64,000 nt of DNA from Treponema sp. (GCA_017484285.1 JAFUTH010000009.1:97197-161196), one strand, 5' to 3'. Shown: positions 35,622-44,850, numbered from the stretch's first letter. A program made the numbers and translations. Notes: generated by a model from the sequence alone, not told the origin.

Positions 35622-36335
35622 ATGACCATTTTTCTTGTTTTGACATTTTTGTTTTTTGCGGGGAGTCTCATCGGGTGGGGAATCGAGCTTTTGTGGCGGC
35701 GGTTTTTCTCGAAGAACAATCCTGAACGCAAGTGGCTCAACCCTGGCTTTCTCACGGGGCCATATCTTCCGCTGTACGGGCTTTCGCTCTGTGTGCTTTT
35801 TTCGCTTTCGTTCATCGATGTGTCGTTCATAAAAGGCGAATGGCTTCAAAAAACGGTGCTTTTCTGCCTTATGGCGTTGTGCATTACGATTGTCGAATTT
35901 TTTGCGGGGCTTATTTTTATTAAGGGCATGAAAATCAAGCTGTGGGATTATTCTGCATGCTGGGGGAACATTAAGGGAATTGTCTGCCCGCAGTATTCGT
36001 TCTATTGGATAATTTTGAGTGCGCTTTACTATTTTCTTGTGCATCCGAAGATTCTTGAATGGCTCTACTGGTTTACGAATCACCTTGCGTTCTGCCTTGT
36101 GGTCGGATTTTTCTACGGCGTGTTTACGGTCGATTTGTGCTACACGCTCAAAATTTCTGCGAAAATCCGTGCCTTTGCGAAGGAGCATCAGCTTGAAATC
36201 CGATACGAGAATCTTAAGGCGGAAATTCAAAAGCGAAACGAAGAATTGCGCGAAAAACGGCATTTTATCTTGCAGTTCCACACGGAACGGCGCAACCTTG
36301 CCGAGAGTTTGCGGGAAATTTTTGAGAGAAATTAG
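35622..36335 (+). CDS. CmpB-type (PF06541) putative ABC transporter membrane protein
   Basis: A 237-residue membrane protein starting 3 nt after the helicase gene. About five membrane segments cover residues 3-150, with the family pattern GSLIGWGIELLWRRFF, LNPGFLTGPYLPLYGLS and KLWDYSACWGNIKGIVCPQYSF, which matches the ABC_trans_CmpB (putative ABC transporter type IV) family. A charged helical C-terminus follows (ENLKAEIQKRNEELREKRHF). No ATP-binding subunit is adjacent, and function in this family is not established. It is the last gene of the ftsH run; no terminator is obvious. Confidence 0.75.
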   Translation: MTIFLVLTFLFFAGSLIGWGIELLWRRFFSKNNPERKWLNPGFLTGPYLPLYGLSLCVLFSLSFIDVSFIKGEWLQKTVLFCLMALCITIVEFFAGLIFIKGMKIKLWDYSACWGNIKGIVCPQYSFYWIILSALYYFLVHPKILEWLYWFTNHLAFCLVVGFFYGVFTVDLCYTLKISAKIRAFAKEHQLEIRYENLKAEIQKRNEELREKRHFILQFHTERRNLAESLREIFERN

Positions 36336-36377
36336 TTTTTTCTTGTTACGTGTATGTTGTTTTATGGTTTTCTGAAT

Positions 36378-37238
36378 ATGAAGAAGCGTTTTTTTTCTTT
36401 TCTTTTGATTTTTTTTCTCTTGAGCGGTTTGCTTTCTGCGGAAGGTGCGATTTCTGACTTCACCGAAGAAAAAGTCGAGGAATTTATAACAATGCGTGTC
36501 GCGCTTAAGAGTGAGGACATAACGGTCGCCCTCGAGAAGATTTCTGCGCTTCGGGACAAGGTGCTTGGCGAACTTCCCGTGCTGGCAAAGGATTTTGAGC
36601 AGGAAGAATGCATCCTTGAAAGTATGTACTTTATGGAGATGTACGACCGCTTGCTTACTTCAAACGGAAATCAAAAAGAACTGCGTGATAAAATGAAACT
36701 CCAAATGCAAAAAGACATCAAATGCATAAACGAGCGAAAAAAGGGCGCGGTGAGCGAATGGCTCTATCTGTTCGCAGGTGACGTTACCGCATATTACATG
36801 ACCCGCTCTGTTGCTGCGACTTTGCTTCACGGTATGAAAGTCAAAGGGTTTTATGAAGCTTCGGTGCAGGCGAATGACAAGCGGGCTGCCGCGCATGTCT
36901 GTCTCGGAAACTGGATGTTCTATGCGCCGTCGGTTTTGGGCGGTGGAAAAAAGCGCGCAAAGGCTCAGTTTGACGCAGCGCTTTCTTGTGCGGAAATCAA
37001 AGGCGAAAAGTACATGGCGTATGTCGCGTATTCTCAGCTCAGCTTCGAGAACAACGAAAAAGCCGTTGCGAGCGAATATCTTGAAAAAGCCGTAGACTTA
37101 GGGCTTGGTCGAAGAGAGCTTGACGTAATGTTCAAGTGCAACGAAAAAGGCTACTCTCATTTTCAGTATTTGCGCAACCGCTCCGGCATTGACGAAGAGA
37201 TGGCAGAAGATGAAAAAGACGAGGACGACAAAAAATAG
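36378..37238 (+). CDS. Exported TPR-like protein, paralogue of gene at 46.3 kb
   Basis: A 286-residue secreted protein with signal peptide MKKRFFSFLLIFFLLSGLLSA. It is predicted mostly helical, with TPR-like hairpins, including HVCLGNWMFYAPSVLGGG and KKRAKAQFDAALSC, and a Lys/Glu/Asp tail. A second copy of the family (46292-47116) shares the same order: EWLYLFAGDVTAYY versus EWFWATSGDVYSCW, and GNWMFYAPSVLGGGKKRAK versus GQWYFQAPGVGGGSNKKAR. Function unknown; TPR proteins of this sort partner TRAP transporters in T. pallidum (TatT), but no TRAP genes are present. The ATG at 36378 is chosen because the ATG at 36354 would precede the signal peptide by 8 residues. Confidence 0.75.
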   Translation: MKKRFFSFLLIFFLLSGLLSAEGAISDFTEEKVEEFITMRVALKSEDITVALEKISALRDKVLGELPVLAKDFEQEECILESMYFMEMYDRLLTSNGNQKELRDKMKLQMQKDIKCINERKKGAVSEWLYLFAGDVTAYYMTRSVAATLLHGMKVKGFYEASVQANDKRAAAHVCLGNWMFYAPSVLGGGKKRAKAQFDAALSCAEIKGEKYMAYVAYSQLSFENNEKAVASEYLEKAVDLGLGRRELDVMFKCNEKGYSHFQYLRNRSGIDEEMAEDEKDEDDKK

Positions 37239-37251
37239 CCGCCAAAAATCG

Positions 37252-37668
37252 TTACTGCTCCGCTAATTCCGTGAGCACGGCATGAAACGCAGGATAGTCT
37301 TTTTTTACCTGAATGATTCTGCCCTCCGCGTTTACAAAGCAGTGCTCGCTCGTTCCCGAACAGACCGCTTTTCCCTCGGCGTTTGTCATGGTGTATGAGA
37401 GCGTGAGTTTGACGCCCGTGTAGTGTTCGACGCGAACCGTTACGTACACGGTGTCAGAAAACGTCGTGCTCGTCTTGTATTTACAGCTCACTCCCACTAC
37501 CGGCGAGATGATGCCTTCTTCTTCGAGCTTTGCATAATCCCAGCCAATCTGTTTCAGAAAGTCAACGCGCGCTTCTTCCATCCAACGGACATAATTCGAG
37601 TGATGCGTGATTCCCATTTTGTCCGTTTCATAATACTGCACGATGTGTGAGTACGGCTTTACTTCCAT
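37252..37668 (-). CDS. Acyl-CoA thioesterase (YbgC/4HBT hot-dog family)
   Basis: A 138-residue hot-dog fold thioesterase. The N-terminal VQYYETDKMGITHHSNYVRWMEEAR contains the YxxTDxxGxxHxxxYxxWxxxAR pattern with the catalytic Asp of the 4HBT family. It probably hydrolyses short or medium acyl-CoA or acyl-ACP. Transcribed alone on the minus strand, divergent from gatC and convergent with the TPR-like gene. The substrate cannot be deduced. Confidence 0.9.
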   Translation of the reverse strand: MEVKPYSHIVQYYETDKMGITHHSNYVRWMEEARVDFLKQIGWDYAKLEEEGIISPVVGVSCKYKTSTTFSDTVYVTVRVEHYTGVKLTLSYTMTNAEGKAVCSGTSEHCFVNAEGRIIQVKKDYPAFHAVLTELAEQ

Positions 37669-37753
37669 ATTTTTTCTCCTTCTAGAACGCCACAGCGTGA
37701 ACGTGTACCATTTTGACCGTTTTATGCATATTCCACAAGCCCCCGCAATTCGC

Positions 37754-37759
37754 TATAAT
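37754..37759 (+). promoter_or_regulatory. -10 box of gatC-gatA, 6 nt before the start codon
   Basis: A consensus TATAAT (37754-37759) ends 6 nt before the gatC ATG. The -35 region at the usual distance (TTCCAC, 37731-37736) is poor. No RBS is seen, so a leaderless transcript is likely. Confidence 0.55.
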
Positions 37760-37765
37760 ACTCGC

Positions 37766-38074
37766 ATGGCTACACATAAAACCGTTGACGAGACAACGCT
37801 CGAAAATCTGTTGTATCTCTCGCGCCTGTCACCTTCAAGCACTGACATGGCGACGCTCAAAGCTCAAGTCGATGAAATCGTCGGCTACTTCGACATTCTT
37901 TCAAAATACGACGACTCAGAAAACCCTTACGACGCATATCCTTCAACCGAGGCAGAAAAGTTGCGTGAGGACGAAATCGTTCCGGGCTTGGATATCCCCG
38001 ATGTCAAAAAAATCACCGACAAATTCATGGACGGCTACTTCCAAGTGCCGAAAGTTCTCGGAGAGGGCGCATAA
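37766..38074 (+). CDS. gatC: Asp-tRNA(Asn)/Glu-tRNA(Gln) amidotransferase subunit C
   Basis: GatC (102 residues) is the small stabilising subunit of the GatCAB amidotransferase, which converts mischarged Glu-tRNA(Gln) or Asp-tRNA(Asn). The typical segments are LLYLSRLSPSS..., an IVGYFDILSKYD segment (about 40-51) and the C-terminal DGYFQVPKVLGEG. An ATG at 37643 would give 41 extra residues in the wrong context. The stop overlaps the gatA start (ATAATG), so the two are coupled. Confidence 0.95.
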   Translation: MATHKTVDETTLENLLYLSRLSPSSTDMATLKAQVDEIVGYFDILSKYDDSENPYDAYPSTEAEKLREDEIVPGLDIPDVKKITDKFMDGYFQVPKVLGEGA

Positions 38075-39564
38075 TGTACTACACGATAAAAGAAACGGTC
38101 GCCGCGTTAAAATCGGGCGAAACCACCAGTGAAAAACTGGTTCAGACTTCAATCGACACATTCACGGCTGACCAAAAGAGCGAAAAGCCGCTCAACGCAT
38201 TTTTGGAAATTTACGATGACGCGCTGGAGACAGCGAAAGCCGCTGACGCAGAAATTGCCGCCGCGCGTGCAAATGGCACAATCGATGCTCTTTTTGCAGA
38301 AAAGCCGCTTTTGGGCGTGCCGTTTGCAAACAAAGACAATATTTCAAGCAAGGGGCACAAGCTCACGTGCTCGTCAAAAATCCTTGAAGGCTATGTCGCG
38401 CCGTACAATGCCACGGTTATCGCACGGCTTGTTGCAAAGGGCGCGATTCCGCTCGGTCGCTGCAATCAGGACGAATTCGCCATGGGCTCTTCTACCGAAT
38501 ATTCAATCTACGGACCTACGCGAAACCCCATAAACCGCGACTATGTTTCGGGCGGCTCATCGGGCGGCTCTACCGCTGCCGTCGCCGCAAATCAAGCATT
38601 GTTCGGCTTGGGAACGGAAACGGGCGGCTCGGTGCGTCTGCCCGCGAGCTACTGCGGCATTTACGGCTTAAAACCGACCTACGGCGTGCTTTCGCGCTGG
38701 GGCGTGGTTGCCTACGGCTCATCTCTTGACCAGGTGGGCATTTTGGGGCACACGCCACAGGACATTGCCACGCCGCTTTCACTCATGGCGGGCGTGGACT
38801 TCTACGATGACACGAGCGCAGACTTGCCCGATTGCGAAAAACTTGTAAATCTTACCGCGTACAAAGATTTTTCTTCGCTCAAAATCGCCGTTCCCAAGCA
38901 GTTTGAAGAAGCAAAGGGCTTGGATGCAGATGTAAAGAAAGTCTTTGACGACACCAAAAAATGGTTCAGTGAAAAGGGCGCACAAATCGATGTGGTTGAT
39001 CTCCCCATTTTGGACGCGTCAATCGCTTCATATTATGTTATCGCGCTTTCCGAGGCGGCTTCAAACCTTTCGCGCTTTGATGGCATCCGCTACGGACACC
39101 GCGTTGACAACGGGCAAGGCTACGACCAACTCTATGTTGACACGCGAAGCGAAGGCTTTGGACCGGAAGTAAAACGCCGCATCATCATCGGAAACTATGT
39201 GCTTTCCGAGCAGTTCTCAGGCGACACCTACAAAAAAGGCATGAGCGTCCGCGCGCGCATTCAGCGTGAAGTTGCCGCGCTCTTTGAAACCTACGATGTG
39301 ATTCTCTGCCCGGTCTGCCCGACGCCCGCATTCAAGCTCGGCGAAAAATACGACGACCCGCTCGCCATGTACCTGAGCGACCTGTTCACCACGTTCGTGA
39401 ACTTGGCGCGCATTCCGTCAATCTCAGTTCCCGCGGGAAGCAACCGCGACGGACTTCCAGTCGGCATTCAGTTTGCCGGAAAAATGTTCAGCGAGGCAAA
39501 GATTTTGCAGCTCGCGCAAGCGTGGGAAGAGGAACATGTGGGGTGCGGCGTGCCAGTAAAATAA
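38074..39564 (+). CDS. gatA: Asp-tRNA(Asn)/Glu-tRNA(Gln) amidotransferase subunit A
   Basis: GatA (496 residues) is the glutaminase/amidase subunit that releases ammonia for GatB. The amidase-signature triad is intact: K87 (PFANKDN), cis-Ser S162 (GGSSGGS) and nucleophile S186 (GTETGGSVRLP), with the same spacing as in characterised GatA. It follows gatC with overlap and ends in a strong terminator immediately in front of the glpK promoter; gatB is 2.6 kb away. Confidence 0.97.
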   Translation: MYYTIKETVAALKSGETTSEKLVQTSIDTFTADQKSEKPLNAFLEIYDDALETAKAADAEIAAARANGTIDALFAEKPLLGVPFANKDNISSKGHKLTCSSKILEGYVAPYNATVIARLVAKGAIPLGRCNQDEFAMGSSTEYSIYGPTRNPINRDYVSGGSSGGSTAAVAANQALFGLGTETGGSVRLPASYCGIYGLKPTYGVLSRWGVVAYGSSLDQVGILGHTPQDIATPLSLMAGVDFYDDTSADLPDCEKLVNLTAYKDFSSLKIAVPKQFEEAKGLDADVKKVFDDTKKWFSEKGAQIDVVDLPILDASIASYYVIALSEAASNLSRFDGIRYGHRVDNGQGYDQLYVDTRSEGFGPEVKRRIIIGNYVLSEQFSGDTYKKGMSVRARIQREVAALFETYDVILCPVCPTPAFKLGEKYDDPLAMYLSDLFTTFVNLARIPSISVPAGSNRDGLPVGIQFAGKMFSEAKILQLAQAWEEEHVGCGVPVK

Positions 39565-39590
39565 AGCGCTTTGGAAAAAAAAGGGTTCAA

Positions 39591-39636
39591 GGGAAAAAGA
39601 AACCTTTGGCAGAAAGGTTGCTTTTTCCCTTTTTTT
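39591..39636 (+). terminator. Long intrinsic terminator of gatC-gatA
   Basis: GGGAAAAAG (39591-39599) pairs with CTTTTTCCC (39621-39629), and AACCTTT (39601-39607) with AAAGGTT (39613-39619), giving 16 bp with a single A/G mismatch and a 5-nt loop, followed by seven T. It ends 1 nt before the glpK -35 box. Confidence 0.92.
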
Positions 39637-39637
39637 G

Positions 39638-39666
39638 TTGACGGCGAAATTTTCTGACCCTATAAT
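39638..39666 (+). promoter_or_regulatory. Sigma-70-type promoter of glpK, next to the start codon
   Basis: TTGACG (39638-39643), 17-nt spacer, TATAAT (39661-39666). Only 9 nt separate the -10 from the ATG at 39676, so a start near 39673 leaves a leader of 0-3 nt and no RBS. Confidence 0.85.
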
Positions 39667-39675
39667 TTTTTTATA

Positions 39676-41166
39676 ATGAAAAAATACATTATCTCTTTGG
39701 ATCAGGGAACGACCTCTTCGCGTGCGATTATTTTTGACAAAAATCACCAGATTGTGGGAGTGGCGCAACATGAACTTCCGCAAATTTACCCGCGTGAGGG
39801 CTGGGTTGAGCATGACCCGATGGAAATTTACGCGACGCAATACGGTGTCATGGTCGAATCTCTCACAAAAAACAATATTTCGATTGATGAAATCGCGGCG
39901 ATTGGAATTACGAATCAGCGCGAGACAACGATTCTCTGGGATAAAACGACTGGAACGCCCGTGTACAATGCGATTGTCTGGCAGTGCCGGCGGACGGCTC
40001 AGATTTGCGAGCAGCTCAAAAAAGACGGCTGGGAAGAGTACATAAAAGAATCGACAGGGCTTTTGATTGACGCGTATTTTTCTGCGACGAAAGTAAAATG
40101 GATTCTTGACACGGTGGAAGGATTGCGCGAGCGGGCAAAGAAGGGCGAAATTCTTTTTGGAACGGTGGACACTTGGCTCATGTGGAAGCTTTCTCAGGGC
40201 AAAATCCATGCGACCGACTACTCAAACGCTTCCCGCACAATGATGTTCAATATCAATACGCTTGAATGGGATAAAAAAATCCTCGACCTGCTCGATATTC
40301 CTGAAATTATGCTGCCAGAAGTGCACTGTTCAAGCTATGTGTACGGAAATGCGGACATTTTGAACAATGCAGTTCCGATTGCGGCGGTGGCGGGCGACCA
40401 GCAGGCAAGTCTTTTTGGTCAGGGGTGCTTCAAAAAAGGTCAGGCGAAGAACACTTACGGAACAGGCTGTTTTTTGATGATGAACACGGGCGAAAAACCG
40501 TGCCGAAGTAAAAATGCCCTGCTCACTTCGATTGCCGCGAGCACAAAAGAAAAGAGCGTTCAGTATGTGCTTGAGGGAAGCATTTTTTCGGGCGGTTCTG
40601 TCGTTCAGTGGATGAAAGACGAGCTTCGTTTTTTTGACAACAGTGCCGACTCCGAGCAGTACGCGTGTCAGGTGAGCGATACAGGCGGCGTGTATGTCGT
40701 TCCCGCGTTTACGGGCATGGGCGCGCCGTATTGGGATATGTACGCCCGCGGGTGCATTATCGGAATTACGCGTGGAACAAAAAGCGCTCATATAATCCGT
40801 GCGGCTCTTGAAAGCATTGCGTTTCAGACCCATGATTTGGTCGAGTGTATGCAAAAAGACACGGGGATTCTTCTCTCCGAACTTAATGTTGACGGCGGAG
40901 CGAGCGGAAACAATTTCTTGATGCAGTTCCAGAGCGACATTCTGAACATTCCCGTGCAACGACCTGAGATGAAGGAAATCACGTCGCTTGGAATCGCACA
41001 GCTTGCGGGGCTTGCAATCGGTCTTTTCTCAAACCTCGATGATATTCGCACGCTTAAACGAAATACAACGGTATTGCATCCGCAAATGGAAGAGGTCACG
41101 CGCGAAACGCTGCTCTCTGGCTGGAAAAAAGCAGTTTCACGAAGCCGAGATTGGGTCGAACACTAG
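39676..41166 (+). CDS. glpK: Glycerol kinase
   Basis: Glycerol kinase (496 residues, usual length) phosphorylates glycerol to glycerol 3-phosphate for lipid synthesis or catabolism. The FGGY fold is complete: N-terminal phosphate loop [14 protein letters not shown] (8-21), glycerol-binding QTNQR-like region [12 protein letters not shown] with [15 protein letters not shown], and the C-terminal FGGY signature ([19 protein letters not shown]...[14 protein letters not shown]). Promoter as described; no visible RBS. It is followed after 10 nt by the monoacylglycerol-lipase-like gene, so a supply of glycerol from acylglycerols is a natural reading. Confidence 0.97.
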   Translation: MKKYIISLDQGTTSSRAIIFDKNHQIVGVAQHELPQIYPREGWVEHDPMEIYATQYGVMVESLTKNNISIDEIAAIGITNQRETTILWDKTTGTPVYNAIVWQCRRTAQICEQLKKDGWEEYIKESTGLLIDAYFSATKVKWILDTVEGLRERAKKGEILFGTVDTWLMWKLSQGKIHATDYSNASRTMMFNINTLEWDKKILDLLDIPEIMLPEVHCSSYVYGNADILNNAVPIAAVAGDQQASLFGQGCFKKGQAKNTYGTGCFLMMNTGEKPCRSKNALLTSIAASTKEKSVQYVLEGSIFSGGSVVQWMKDELRFFDNSADSEQYACQVSDTGGVYVVPAFTGMGAPYWDMYARGCIIGITRGTKSAHIIRAALESIAFQTHDLVECMQKDTGILLSELNVDGGASGNNFLMQFQSDILNIPVQRPEMKEITSLGIAQLAGLAIGLFSNLDDIRTLKRNTTVLHPQMEEVTRETLLSGWKKAVSRSRDWVEH

Positions 41167-41176
41167 GAGGCACAAC

Positions 41177-42103
41177 ATGAAAAAAGAAAAGCTTTATTTT
41201 GACAGCACGAATGGTTCAGACAGAATCTGCTATTTTAAATACACGCCAGAAGTTGCTCCCAGGGCGATTTTTCAGATGGTTCACGGAATGGCAGAATATG
41301 CCGAGCGATACGAGGCGTTGGCGGAGCTTTTGTGCAACCACGGCTATGTCGTCTACATTCACGAGCATGTCGGGCACGGAAACACCGCAAAAGATGTTGA
41401 ACATCTCGGTCTATTCCTTGATGCAAATCAGTCGGTGACGCTCGTTGAGGACACGCATAAGATGAGCGAGATTGCGCGAAATGAAAATCCGTCACTTCCG
41501 CTCAATCTGTTTGGGCACAGCATGGGAAGTTTTGTCGTTCGGCTTACGGTCGCAAAATACGGCTCGGATTATAATTCACTTATCGTGTGCGGTACGGGTG
41601 CAAAAGACCCGAAAGTGCCGCTTGGACTGAATGTAATCAAAGTCCTCAAACTCTTTAAGGGAAAAGATTTTAAAAGCACGTTTATCGATAAATCAAGTTT
41701 CGGCTCTTACAACGACCGTTTCAAGCCGGTTCGCACACCATTGGATTGGCTTTCGGTGAGCAAAACGAATGTTGACAATTACATTGCAAGCCCGTATTGC
41801 GGATTTTTGTTCAGTCTTGACGGCTACAAAATGCTTATGGAAGTAAATCGCGACGCAAACAAGACCGAAACATTCGCAAAAACTCCCGCCACGCTCCCGA
41901 TTTTCTTGATTGCAGGTGGCGACGACCCGGTCGGTCACTACGGCGAAGATGTTCCGAAAGTGTGCGAATCGTACAAGTCAGCGGGCGTAAAAGATTGTTC
42001 GTACAAACTCTATTCAGGCTTCCGCCACGAAATCCTGCTCGATGACTGCGCACAAGAGGTGCGGGGTGATATTCTGGGATTTTTGGAGCGGGTGATTACG
42101 TAA
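41177..42103 (+). CDS. Monoacylglycerol lipase-like alpha/beta hydrolase
   Basis: A 308-residue serine hydrolase of the monoacylglycerol lipase/lysophospholipase (Hydrolase_4) family. Oxyanion HGMAEYAERY (about 32-41), nucleophile elbow LFGHSMGSFVVR, acid in AGGDDPVG and His in SGFRHEILLDD form a complete triad. AGGAGG (41165-41170) supports the ATG at 41177. No signal peptide, so cytoplasmic. It is co-transcribed with glpK and may release glycerol from acylglycerols for it; lysophospholipase activity is also possible. Confidence 0.9.
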   Translation: MKKEKLYFDSTNGSDRICYFKYTPEVAPRAIFQMVHGMAEYAERYEALAELLCNHGYVVYIHEHVGHGNTAKDVEHLGLFLDANQSVTLVEDTHKMSEIARNENPSLPLNLFGHSMGSFVVRLTVAKYGSDYNSLIVCGTGAKDPKVPLGLNVIKVLKLFKGKDFKSTFIDKSSFGSYNDRFKPVRTPLDWLSVSKTNVDNYIASPYCGFLFSLDGYKMLMEVNRDANKTETFAKTPATLPIFLIAGGDDPVGHYGEDVPKVCESYKSAGVKDCSYKLYSGFRHEILLDDCAQEVRGDILGFLERVIT

Positions 42104-42176
42104 AAATTCCTCAAACCTACTGTAAATTCTCTCTCAAATTCGCTACACTGTTTTTGAATATTTTTTTGAGGAAATT

Positions 42177-43712
42177 ATGGCTATCGATAAATACGAAATC
42201 GTAATCGGCTGCGAGATTCATACGCAGCTTTTGACTAAAACAAAGGCGTTTTGTGCGTGCGAAAACCGGTATGGCGGCATGCCGAACACGCGTGTGTGCC
42301 CGGTTTGTTTGGGATTGCCGGGGGCAATGCCCAGAATCAGCAAGGGCTATGTGGAACTGGGCGCGGTGGCGGGCTTGGCACTCAACTGCAACATCGCGCA
42401 TTTTACGAAGTTTGACCGCAAGCACTATTTTTACCCTGACTTGACGAAGGGCTATCAGATTACGCAGTACGATATTCCGCTCTGCACGGACGGTCATGTT
42501 GATTTGCCGCTCTCGCACTTTCCCAAAGACGAGCAGATTGGCGGCGCAAAACACCGACCGAACAATTTTAAGGGCGAGCCGTGCATTATCGACAGCAAAT
42601 ACCGCCGCGTAAGAATCGAGCGCATTCACTTGGAAGAGGATGTCGGTAAGTCGCTCCACTTGCAGGGCGCGCACTCGTACATCGACTACAACCGAAGCGG
42701 CACTCCGCTCATCGAGATTGTCACCAAGCCCGATATGTCGTCGCCTGACGAAGCCGCGCTTTTTATGCAGACCGTGCAGGAAATCTTGCGCTATGTGAAG
42801 GTCACAGCGGGTAATCTTGAAGAAGGAAACATGCGCTGCGACGCGAACATCAACCTGAATGTGTGGGAAGACGGCAAATTGTGGCACACGCCTATTTCCG
42901 AAATCAAGAACCTGAACAGCTTTAAGGCAATCCGCGAGGCGTGTACCTACGAAGCAAAACGCCAGCTTGAGGAATTCCAGAACGACCGGCAGGAATTCAA
43001 CCCCGGCTTTAAGGTCACAATGGGCTGGGACGAGGCAAAAGGGCAGACGGTCGTGCAGCGAACCAAAAACTCATTCGTCGATTACCGATTTGTCGTCGAG
43101 CCGGACATTAAGCCATTCAGTGTGAGCGATGATTTGATTACCCGCGCGGGGTCAAGAGTGGGCGAGCTTCCCGAAGCAAAACGCACCCGCTTAAAGAAGG
43201 ATTACGGTCTTTCTGACTTTGATGTGGAGACTTTGACAAGCACGCGCGAGCTTTCTCTGTGGTTTGAGGAAGCCGCAAAGGGTGCAAAAGATGTGAAGAA
43301 GGTCGCAAACTGGATTCTTGCCGAGTTGCTTGCAGTCTTGAACGAAAAGAATATCACGATTGGCGAGGTTTCAATCACGCCAAAGCACATTACGGAACTC
43401 GTGAACGCGATTGCCGACAAAAAAATCACTTCCGCGCAAGGAAAGACGGTCTTTGCCAAGATGCTTGAAAGCGGAAAAATGCCCGCTGAGATTATCAAGG
43501 CTGAGGGCATGGAAAGCGTGTCGGATTCAGGCGAGATTGAGAAAATCGTTGACCAGGTAATCGCCGAAAATCCCAAAGCGGTCGCAGACTTTAAGGGCGG
43601 AAAAACCAATGTAGTCGGCTGGCTCATGGGGCAGGTTATGAAGGCGAGTAAGGGCAAAGCGAACCCCGGCGTGGCAACAAAACTCGTCACTGAAAAACTC
43701 GCGAAGTTGTAA
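42177..43712 (+). CDS. gatB: Asp-tRNA(Asn)/Glu-tRNA(Gln) amidotransferase subunit B
   Basis: GatB (511 residues) binds the mischarged tRNA and does the kinase/transamidase step. The N-terminal EIVIGCEIHTQLLTKTKAFC and CxC/CxxC Cys (FCAC, CPVC) that can bind zinc, the PDLTKGYQITQYDIPLC segment and the C-terminal YqeY-like domain (about 375-511, ending KANPGVATKLVTEKLAKL) are present. TTGAGGAAATT supplies the RBS and TACACT (42144-42149) may be its -10 box. It is separated from gatC-gatA by glpK and the lipase gene and ends with its own terminator. Confidence 0.97.
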   Translation: MAIDKYEIVIGCEIHTQLLTKTKAFCACENRYGGMPNTRVCPVCLGLPGAMPRISKGYVELGAVAGLALNCNIAHFTKFDRKHYFYPDLTKGYQITQYDIPLCTDGHVDLPLSHFPKDEQIGGAKHRPNNFKGEPCIIDSKYRRVRIERIHLEEDVGKSLHLQGAHSYIDYNRSGTPLIEIVTKPDMSSPDEAALFMQTVQEILRYVKVTAGNLEEGNMRCDANINLNVWEDGKLWHTPISEIKNLNSFKAIREACTYEAKRQLEEFQNDRQEFNPGFKVTMGWDEAKGQTVVQRTKNSFVDYRFVVEPDIKPFSVSDDLITRAGSRVGELPEAKRTRLKKDYGLSDFDVETLTSTRELSLWFEEAAKGAKDVKKVANWILAELLAVLNEKNITIGEVSITPKHITELVNAIADKKITSAQGKTVFAKMLESGKMPAEIIKAEGMESVSDSGEIEKIVDQVIAENPKAVADFKGGKTNVVGWLMGQVMKASKGKANPGVATKLVTEKLAKL

Positions 43713-43720
43713 CAAACGGC

Positions 43721-43748
43721 ACTCCAGTTACTCGGCTGGAGTTTTTTT
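43721..43748 (+). terminator. Intrinsic terminator of gatB
   Basis: ACTCCAG (43721-43727), 8-nt loop, CTGGAGT (43736-43742), then a run of T. Confidence 0.9.
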
Positions 43749-43813
43749 CTCCGCAACTTTTCTTTTGTCAGTGTGTCTCATAAAGAGGACGCGTTTGGCA
43801 AAAAGAGTTCGTG

Positions 43814-43842
43814 TTGCCAAGTCCTTGAAATACCTGTAAAAT
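43814..43842 (+). promoter_or_regulatory. Sigma-70-type promoter of the GT8 operon, next to the start codon
   Basis: TTGCCA (43814-43819), 17-nt spacer, TAAAAT (43837-43842). The ATG at 43852 is 9 nt further on, giving a leader of at most 3 nt and no RBS. Confidence 0.75.
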
Positions 43843-43851
43843 GAGTCACGT

Positions 43852-44850
43852 ATGAATGCAACAAAAAAAGAGATTCCTATTTTCTTTGCGATAGATGACA
43901 ATTATGCGCCTTTTTTTGCGGTCGCGCTTACATCGCTTTTAGATAATGCTTCAAAGAACTACTTCTACAAAATTTATGTGCTTACGACGAGTCTTCGAAA
44001 AGAATATGCCGACCGTCTTCGTCTGATTGTCGATGATTTGGCTGTCGATAACGCGACGATTGACTTCGTTTCCATGAAGGACGAAATGGAAAAGTCTACG
44101 GGCACGTTCCATCTTCGCCACTATTACTCAAAAGAAACGTATTGCCGCATCTTTATTCCGCGCGTGTTCAAGCACTACGATAAAGTGCTCTATCTTGACA
44201 GCGATATTGTGGTAACGGGCGATATTTCTGAGCTTTTTAATACGGAGCTTGGTGATAATCTTGTCGCGGCGGCGAGTGAAGAGGTCATGGTCGATTATGA
44301 TGTCTATGGCACGTATGTCGAAAAAGCACTCGGGGTGTCGCGCTATGACTATTTTAGCGCGGGCGTGCTTTTGATTAACGCAAAATTGTACCGCGATGAA
44401 AACATCGAAATGAAATTCATCGATTTGCTCAATTCTTTTACGTTCCGTGTCACGCAAGATGAAGACTACCTCAACGTTCTGTGCAAGGGGCGGGTCAAAC
44501 CGCTGAGCCTCGGCTGGAACAAAAGCGCGTACAAAACCCCGCACTTTAACGACAACGACTTAAAGCTCATCCACTACAAAATCAACTGGAAGCCCTGGCA
44601 CTATGACAATATTCTCTACGAGGATTATTTTTGGGCGTATGCAAAAAAAACGTTCCTGTACGAAAATATTCTCAAAATCAAGGCGGGCTACGGCGCTGAT
44701 TTGATTGAGCGTGACAACGTGCAGTTCAACGAATTGGTCAAGATGGCAGAAGAAGACGCTGTTGACGCGAACAATTATTGGAACACGCGGCGGCGAACGA
44801 CGGGCGAGCAGTTCGTCGAGCGAGGCTTGTATGGCTCACGCGCAAACTAA
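43852..44850 (+). CDS. GT8-family glycosyltransferase
   Basis: A 332-residue glycosyltransferase of family GT8 (galactosyl-/glucosyltransferase, LgtC/RfaJ-like), which transfers hexoses from UDP-sugars with retention of configuration. The DxD metal motif is in KVLYLDSDIVVTGDISELF, the N-terminus IPIFFAIDDNYAPFFAVAL is typical, and LIHYKINWKPWHYD provides the C-terminal His. No membrane segment. It heads an operon with two putative acyltransferases, so its acceptor is probably a membrane glycolipid or lipooligosaccharide; that is inference. Start overlaps none; the next gene begins inside its last 20 nt. Confidence 0.9.
   Translation: MNATKKEIPIFFAIDDNYAPFFAVALTSLLDNASKNYFYKIYVLTTSLRKEYADRLRLIVDDLAVDNATIDFVSMKDEMEKSTGTFHLRHYYSKETYCRIFIPRVFKHYDKVLYLDSDIVVTGDISELFNTELGDNLVAAASEEVMVDYDVYGTYVEKALGVSRYDYFSAGVLLINAKLYRDENIEMKFIDLLNSFTFRVTQDEDYLNVLCKGRVKPLSLGWNKSAYKTPHFNDNDLKLIHYKINWKPWHYDNILYEDYFWAYAKKTFLYENILKIKAGYGADLIERDNVQFNELVKMAEEDAVDANNYWNTRRRTTGEQFVERGLYGSRAN

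Noticed and set aside
35370..36281. Minus-strand open frame of 303 codons
   Set aside because: Overlaps two well-supported plus-strand genes (helicase end and CmpB-type gene) and shows only basic low-complexity sequence.
39424..40209. Minus-strand open frame over gatA end and glpK start
   Set aside because: Crosses the gatA terminator and glpK promoter; shadow of real genes.
42117..42887. Minus-strand open frame of 256 codons over gatB
   Set aside because: Overlaps the strongly supported gatB; no domain recognised.
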